A DNA stretch of 64,000 bases from Chitinophagaceae bacterium (lineage in GTDB: Bacteria; Bacteroidota; Bacteroidia; Chitinophagales; Chitinophagaceae), in contig JANINS010000003.1 in NCBI GenBank assembly GCA_024508725.1, positions 186,001 to 250,000 of the forward strand, written 5' to 3'. Made by a program: the position numbers and the translations under genes. The notes beneath the pieces are model-generated. The model ran no database searches. It was not told the origin of the DNA and worked only from the letters and a program-made list of their open reading frames with translations. Positions within the stretch are counted from its first letter, which is position 1; each line of letters starts with the position of its first letter. Shown one piece after another: positions 58,758 through 64,000 of this stretch.

Positions 58758-61277
58758 ATGAGACCCATCCTTTTTCTTGTTCTTCTATCTTTTCATTTTA
58801 ATGCTTTTGCAACAGATACCACATTTCAACACAGATGGGGTAAAGTGCAATACCAGGGAGATTTTAGTAACGGATCTGCAAATGGCTTTGGTAAAGGCAA
58901 ATTTGGAAATGGTTATTCCTATGAAGGGTACTGGAAGGATAATGAACCTCATGGTAAAGGAAAGATGACATACAAAAGCGGTGACAAGTATGATGGCGAT
59001 TTTGTGTTTGGTGCGAAAGATGGAAAGGGAACAATGAATTACGCTGATGGAAGATATTATACCGGAGAATGGAATAACGATCTTATTAACGGACAAGGTT
59101 TCTTCAGATGGCGATCTGGTGATACGTATGAAGGCAACTGGAAAGATGGCAACTTTCACGGATATGGTGTTGCTGTAAAACGAAATGAATGGAAATATAC
59201 CGGCTACTGGCAAATGAATAAGAAGAACGGCCGGGGAACAATGAATTATGATGATGGAAGCGAATACAACGGTGACTGGTATAACGACGAAAGAAATGGT
59301 AAAGGATTAATGCGATGGAGAAGTGGAAGCAGTTATGATGGTGAATGGAAAAACAATGCCCGTCATGGAAAAGGATTCATGAAATGGAGCAGCAACAATT
59401 GGTATGATGGAACATGGGAATACGACAAAGCCGAAGGTGATGGTGTGTATGTAGAAGATAAATTGCGATACACCGGGAGTTTTGCACAAGGTAACTACCA
59501 GGGCTTTGGTAAACTGAGATATGCAAATGGTGATTATTACGAAGGATATTTTCAACAGGGAAAACGCTCTGGCCGAGGAAAGATCAGTTATACATCCGGC
59601 GGATTTTACGAAGGCAATTACCGAAATGATGAACCTGATGGTTACGGAGAATTTTTCTATGCCAATGGAGATCGCTATAAAGGCAATTTTAAAACTGGGA
59701 AATGGGATGGACAGGGTCTGATCGAATTTCAGAATGGAGACAAATACAAAGGCGAATTCAGACAGGGAGAATTTAACGGGCAAGGACGATACGATTGGGT
59801 TAATGGCTCATACTACGAAGGCCAGTTTCGCAATCATGAATTTGATGGAACAGGCAAATACAAGATCGCAGGCAAGTATTATTATGAAGGAAATTTCAGA
59901 TCAGGAAAAAAACATGGAAAAGGAAAATTAACCTATGAGAATGGTGAGATGTATGAAGGAGATTTTATTGCAGACCTGAGAGATGGAAAAGGAACAATGA
60001 AGTATGCCTCAGGTGATGTTTATACAGGTGACTGGCAGAATGATCAGTCTGCAGGTAAAGGAAAACTGGTCTACAACAATGGAGATGTTTACGAAGGAGA
60101 TTTTACCGCCAATAATTTAAATGGTAAAGGCATATTCACTTACAAGAACGGAAATATTTATACAGGTGATTTTGTAAAAGGCATAAAACAAGGTAAAGGA
60201 AAGATGCAGTTTGCTAATGAAGATATTTATGATGGCGATTTCGCTGCTGATGTGTTCACCGGCAAAGGAACTTACACAAATAAAGGTGGTCAGTTGTATG
60301 AAGGTGAATTTCTGAATTATAAATTCAACGGAAAAGGAAAATTAATTCAGCCGAATGGTGCTGTAGTTGTTGGGAGTTTCATTAATAACAAATTGCATGG
60401 CGCAGGCAAAAGATTATCAGAACTTGGATCGTACGAAGAAGGATTTTTCGACAGCACCAATTCTCATCTTACTATCGGACATGCCTGGATGCTTAATGGT
60501 GATTACCATTACGGTTTCTACAATAAATCAAACGGACTTGCAGAAGGATATGGAAAACATGTTTCGTACGATGGAAAAATAATAGAAGGCAGGTATCTTG
60601 GCAATAAACTCCAGGAGAAACTAACGTTAGCTCAATACGAGAAAAAGTTTGGCAAACTGGACTTCACTGAAACACCTGCATGGCTTACTGAATTGAATAT
60701 AACAGACACAGCAAATAAGCCTTTACAATCATTTTTTACAAGCAAGAAAACAGCAGAGCTGTTTGATGATGGCGGTAAGAAAAGTTATAAAGTTTCAGTA
60801 AAAAGAATGCCGGCTAAAATGGCTATCGTTTATGAATTCGATGATTCAGAAGTGAAACTGTTACAGAAATACTTTGGCAAAACAGGTAAATACACAGCCA
60901 GCTTTAATGCAGATGGTATCCGGTTCGTTCGTTTAAGTTATAGCAAACCTGCACCTGCTATCAAAGGCAAACCTGCAACAACAAAACAGGTAGATACTAG
61001 TTTGAATGTAGTGTTCCTAAAACTTCCGATGGCTGATAAAGCTGCAGAGTGGTCGTTTAAATCAGGTTCAAATACGATCAATAATAAAGCTGAATTTGCA
61101 AAACTGGACATTAATAATAATACTGAAGATTGTTTGTATTTATTGCAGGAGTTGAACGGAGAAACCGTTCGTTACTGCTTTGTAAAAGATCGTGGATTAT
61201 TTTCGGTTGAGCAGAACGGAAAGATGATCTACAGGCAGAAAATAAACACGAATGGTGGAACAACAGGCACCAAATGA
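58758..61277 (+). CDS. Secreted MORN-repeat protein, about 23 repeats
   Basis: 839 aa. The signal peptide (1-18, 'FHFNAFA') leads into about 23 MORN repeats (about residues 27-550), each with a Y-x-G-x-[WFY] step such as 'YEGYW', 'YDGDF', 'YTGEW' and 'YKGEF', and a period of about 23. MORN domains are best known from eukaryotic scaffold proteins. The remaining 280 residues are non-repetitive with no recognised domain. The ATG at 58758 gives a proper signal peptide; upstream starts do not. Possibly a surface or periplasmic scaffold; the role is unknown. Confidence 0.93.
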   Translation: MRPILFLVLLSFHFNAFATDTTFQHRWGKVQYQGDFSNGSANGFGKGKFGNGYSYEGYWKDNEPHGKGKMTYKSGDKYDGDFVFGAKDGKGTMNYADGRYYTGEWNNDLINGQGFFRWRSGDTYEGNWKDGNFHGYGVAVKRNEWKYTGYWQMNKKNGRGTMNYDDGSEYNGDWYNDERNGKGLMRWRSGSSYDGEWKNNARHGKGFMKWSSNNWYDGTWEYDKAEGDGVYVEDKLRYTGSFAQGNYQGFGKLRYANGDYYEGYFQQGKRSGRGKISYTSGGFYEGNYRNDEPDGYGEFFYANGDRYKGNFKTGKWDGQGLIEFQNGDKYKGEFRQGEFNGQGRYDWVNGSYYEGQFRNHEFDGTGKYKIAGKYYYEGNFRSGKKHGKGKLTYENGEMYEGDFIADLRDGKGTMKYASGDVYTGDWQNDQSAGKGKLVYNNGDVYEGDFTANNLNGKGIFTYKNGNIYTGDFVKGIKQGKGKMQFANEDIYDGDFAADVFTGKGTYTNKGGQLYEGEFLNYKFNGKGKLIQPNGAVVVGSFINNKLHGAGKRLSELGSYEEGFFDSTNSHLTIGHAWMLNGDYHYGFYNKSNGLAEGYGKHVSYDGKIIEGRYLGNKLQEKLTLAQYEKKFGKLDFTETPAWLTELNITDTANKPLQSFFTSKKTAELFDDGGKKSYKVSVKRMPAKMAIVYEFDDSEVKLLQKYFGKTGKYTASFNADGIRFVRLSYSKPAPAIKGKPATTKQVDTSLNVVFLKLPMADKAAEWSFKSGSNTINNKAEFAKLDINNNTEDCLYLLQELNGETVRYCFVKDRGLFSVEQNGKMIYRQKINTNGGTTGTK

Positions 61278-61313
61278 TCAATGTGTTTTAGCAGAGTAGA
61301 ATTACTTCAGTAT

Positions 61314-61328
61314 AAGTGAGTGACACAA
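61314..61328 (-). repeat. Intergenic repeat core, subfamily A, copy 6
   Basis: Exact TTGTGTCACTCACTT on the minus strand, between the convergent MORN and nuoN stops. Confidence 0.8.
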
Positions 61329-61359
61329 CGATGTTGAATAACGGTATGCTGCTTGCCAA

Positions 61360-62742
61360 TTAAAAATACAACCAGTTCAACAACAGGTTAGGCATTACAC
61401 CGATCACTATAATTGCTGCAGCCAATAAGATAAGTCCGAAACGAAAGCCCGGCTTCACTTCTGTAGCAAGAGCAGCTTCGCCTTCTTTAAAATACATAGC
61501 CTGTATCACACGGAAATAATAGTACACACTCACAGCAGCAAAGATCACCGCAACAATAACAAGCCATAATGCTGATTCCATTTTAACAACAGAAGCAAGC
61601 ATATAATATTTAGCCCAGAAACCTGCTGTCAAAGGAATTCCAACCAAAGAAAGAAGGAACACTGCATTTGTTGCTGCCAGAACAGGTTGTGTTCTTGCCA
61701 GACCGTTAAATCCTTCGAACGTTACATCTTTCATTTTGATAAGAATCGCAAATATTCCAATCGTAGAAAGGCTATACGCAAGTGAATAAAGAATGATACC
61801 TTCTTTACTGGTATCATTCTGGCTGAACAATGCAAACATCATAAATCCAGCCTGTGCAATACTTGAATAAGCCAGCATTCTCTTAACGCTTTGCTGAAAG
61901 ATCGCTGTGATATTTCCGATGAATAATGTAGCAACGATCATTAAAGCAATAACAATATGCCAGCCTTGTCCCAGGTCTGGTGCTTTTGCTTCGAATAATT
62001 TTATAAACCCGATAAAGATGGCTGCTTTTACAATGGTAGCCATGAATGAAGTGAATACTGACGGAGCTCCATCATATACATCGGGTGTCCAGAAATGAAA
62101 AGGAGCTGCAGACACTTTGAAAGCCATTGCTACCAGGATAAATGCCAGTCCGATAACTTCCATAACATTTACAGGTAAAGGACCAAACATGGTTGCAGGA
62201 CGATCCAATGCAAAACCACCGGTTGCACCAAATAAAAGTGCAATACCCATAAGCATGATCCCTGTTGAGAAAGATCCCATCAGGAAATATTTCAATGCAG
62301 CTTCATTACTTTTCAAATTCTTTTTATCGCTTCCTGTAAGAATGTATAATGGAATGGAGATGATCTCGATGCCCAGGAACAACATCAGCAGGCTATTGAA
62401 AGAAGACATGATGCCGATGCCGCACATCACGAAAAAGATCAGCACAAAAAGATCGCAGGTATTTTTTCCTACCGCTTCAACATCTCTTCCCGAAAGCAAA
62501 ATATAGATCAAAGTAGCTGCAATAGCGATAGAATTAAAGAATAAACCGAACCTATCGAACCGCAGCATATCTCTTGTATTCACATGAAATAACTGGAAGC
62601 CATAAGTCTCTGCAATATTCATGATCAGCAAGAGGATCAACCCGAAAGCAGCAATGTATTTATAAGCAGAAACTCTTTTAACAGAGATGCTGCTAAACAT
62701 CATCAACACACCAAAAATTGCCGATATAATGATCGTATTCAT
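61360..62742 (-). CDS. nuoN: NADH-quinone oxidoreductase subunit N
   Basis: 460 aa, about 13-14 membrane helices, antiporter-like subunit of complex I. Visible family blocks are 'EIISIPLYILTG', 'NEAALKYFLMGSFSTGI' and 'KVSAAPFHFWTPDVYDGAP', with the proton-path lysines and glutamates in those helices. It ends the nuo operon here: nuoM lies 9 bases upstream on the same strand. It pumps protons during NADH oxidation. Confidence 0.96.
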   Translation of the reverse strand: MNTIIISAIFGVLMMFSSISVKRVSAYKYIAAFGLILLLIMNIAETYGFQLFHVNTRDMLRFDRFGLFFNSIAIAATLIYILLSGRDVEAVGKNTCDLFVLIFFVMCGIGIMSSFNSLLMLFLGIEIISIPLYILTGSDKKNLKSNEAALKYFLMGSFSTGIMLMGIALLFGATGGFALDRPATMFGPLPVNVMEVIGLAFILVAMAFKVSAAPFHFWTPDVYDGAPSVFTSFMATIVKAAIFIGFIKLFEAKAPDLGQGWHIVIALMIVATLFIGNITAIFQQSVKRMLAYSSIAQAGFMMFALFSQNDTSKEGIILYSLAYSLSTIGIFAILIKMKDVTFEGFNGLARTQPVLAATNAVFLLSLVGIPLTAGFWAKYYMLASVVKMESALWLVIVAVIFAAVSVYYYFRVIQAMYFKEGEAALATEVKPGFRFGLILLAAAIIVIGVMPNLLLNWLYF

Positions 62743-62751
62743 TCTTCTAAC

Positions 62752-64000
62752 TTATTTAACTGCTGCCAATATTGTATTTACGGTATCCTCCGTTAACCTG
62801 AGCATTGGTTGAGGATAAACTCCCAACACAATGATCACCACAGCCAATATTGCCAGCATCCATTGTACATTTGATCTTGCTTCTGTAGCCTGCTCGGTTA
62901 AAGCATTTGTTTCTCCAAAAAATATTTTCTGGATCATGTTAAGAGAGTAAACAGCAGCAAGTATGATACTGATCCCTGCCACTGCACTCATCCAGATATT
63001 GTATCTGAACAATCCATTAAACATGAGGAACTCACCAACAAATGCATTGGTAAGTGGTAAGGCAACATTCGCCAATGCCATTACTACAAATAATATTGCA
63101 AGTACAGGAGCTTTTTGTGCAAGTCCTCCCAATTGAGAGAATTTTCTTGTACCAAGTTTACTTTCTATTGCATCTGCAACGATCCACAATCCAATTACGT
63201 TGATACCGTGATTGAACATCTGTATCATCACACCTTGTAATCCTGTTTTTTCCTGTGCGAAAATCGCAGCACTCATTAAACCGATGTGTGCAATAGATGA
63301 GTAAGCGATCAATCGTTTGATATCATCCTGCCTGATGGCAATAAGCGATGCATACAACATTCCGATGATCGAGAGAATGATGATCAGCTGGCTGAACTGC
63401 TCTGTAGCAGCAGGAAATACCGGAACCAGCCAACGCAATACTGCGAAAATTCCCATCTTCACCATCACACCACTCAATACCATTGTTGCAGCAGTTGGAG
63501 CCTGCTCATAGGTATCAGGTTGCCATGTATGGAAAGGAAATATCGGCATCTTGATCGCAAAAGCGATGAAGAATAACCAGAACATGAAGGATTGTTCATT
63601 TCCTGTAAGTACAACATTGTAGAAAGCCTTTAAAGCAAAAGACTCATCCGGTGTTTTGTAGTAGAGATACAGGATCCCAATGAGCATTAATAAAGAACCT
63701 ACAAATGTGTAGATGAAAAACTTGAAAGTAACAGCAATTCTTTTTTCACCACCCCACTGAGAGCAAAGAAAGTATGCAGGAATCAATGCAAGCTCCCAGA
63801 AGAAATAAAACAGCAAGCAATCGTAAGCAAGAAAAACACCCATCATACCGGCTTGTGTAAGCAGCATGAGTGCATAAAAAGCACCGGGGTTTTGATACAT
63901 ATTCCTGTAAGTAGAAACGAAGATAATAGGCATTGCAACTGCATTGAGCAGGCAAAGAATTTGTCCCATTCCATCTAAACCTATGGTGAACCTGCTTCCC
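62752..64000 (-). CDS. nuoM: NADH-quinone oxidoreductase subunit M (5' end cut off by window)
   Basis: At least 416 residues are visible; the frame stays open to the last base ('SRFTIGLDGMGQIL' precedes the ATG at 63969), and full-length NuoM is nearer 490-500. The ATG at 63969 is therefore internal. Blocks: 'WELALIPAYFLCSQWGG', 'KMPIFPFHTWQPDTYEQAP' and 'LIAYSSIAHIGLMSAAI' are typical of NuoM. Antiporter-like proton-pumping subunit; upstream nuo genes lie outside the window. Confidence 0.95.
   Translation of the reverse strand, partial: GSRFTIGLDGMGQILCLLNAVAMPIIFVSTYRNMYQNPGAFYALMLLTQAGMMGVFLAYDCLLFYFFWELALIPAYFLCSQWGGEKRIAVTFKFFIYTFVGSLLMLIGILYLYYKTPDESFALKAFYNVVLTGNEQSFMFWLFFIAFAIKMPIFPFHTWQPDTYEQAPTAATMVLSGVMVKMGIFAVLRWLVPVFPAATEQFSQLIIILSIIGMLYASLIAIRQDDIKRLIAYSSIAHIGLMSAAIFAQEKTGLQGVMIQMFNHGINVIGLWIVADAIESKLGTRKFSQLGGLAQKAPVLAILFVVMALANVALPLTNAFVGEFLMFNGLFRYNIWMSAVAGISIILAAVYSLNMIQKIFFGETNALTEQATEARSNVQWMLAILAVVIIVLGVYPQPMLRLTEDTVNTILAAVK

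Noticed and set aside
59307-59783. 158-aa minus-strand ORF in the MORN gene
   Set aside because: Antisense shadow of repetitive MORN codons.

Overview
The window looks like chromosome of a member of the Bacteroidota, most probably the Chitinophagaceae or a close family; the genus cannot be named from sequence alone. Evidence: an Oar-like TonB-dependent receptor, an ExbB-ExbD-ExbD-TonB cluster, a PKD-repeat protein with a type IX secretion (T9SS) C-terminal sorting domain, an ECF sigma factor paired with a membrane/beta-barrel protein, head-GIN (DUF2807) and TamB-like proteins, and start regions with the Bacteroidota -7 element (TAnnTTTG / TAnnTTCG). I see no rRNA, tRNA, CRISPR array, prophage or integrase. 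It reads as ordinary core chromosome with one small transposase island.

Layout. 1-5.2 kb: 3' part of tamB, then convergent ribBA. 5.5-8.8 kb: a large TonB-dependent receptor with a clear terminator. 9.0-12.1 kb: an esterase divergent from an ATP-grasp enzyme and a YbdK-type carboxylate-amine ligase, a possible small-peptide or amide pathway. 12.3-15.4 kb: a PAS sensor kinase whose last three PAS units are 426-bp tandem copies, and a pentapeptide-repeat protein. 15.6-18.6 kb: ECF sigma factor, a protein with a transmembrane helix and a C-terminal beta-barrel-like domain, and a lipoprotein. 18.7-22 kb: Ldh-family oxidoreductase, a RAYT (REP-associated) transposase between two symmetric sets of palindromes, ssb, and a sterol-desaturase-like hydroxylase. 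22-34.4 kb: DPP IV-like peptidase, pyrG, a dienelactone hydrolase, an unknown secreted protein, hldD, purL, a VOC protein, a DUF2807 lipoprotein and guaA. Three of these (pyrG, purL, guaA) are nucleotide-synthesis genes, but each has its own transcription unit. 34.4-42.2 kb: periplasmic binding protein, ligase-associated nuclease, lysA, an Mla-type ATPase and the PKD/T9SS protein. 42.4-46.8 kb: a minus-strand run of six genes. 46.9-50.8 kb: small stress or modification genes, AlkB, a SWIB protein with a histone-H1-like tail, and mnmE. 50.9-54 kb: the TonB energising operon. 54.3-61.3 kb: a zinc metalloprotease, a MacB-like permease, mscL and a MORN-repeat protein. 61.4-64 kb: nuoN and the 3' part of nuoM, the distal end of a complex I operon.

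The least expected structure lies between genes. A 15-base core, TTGTGTCACTCACTT, occurs exactly six times, always between genes. A related core (TTGCGTCGCACTCTT and variants) occurs five more times, also between genes. Together they form a dispersed repeat family of 11 copies in 64 kb with no obvious link to gene orientation. Separate from this are the RAYT with its flanking palindromes (and an apparent 5' frameshift), CTTTGCG-rich repeats, and an 18-bp tandem repeat.
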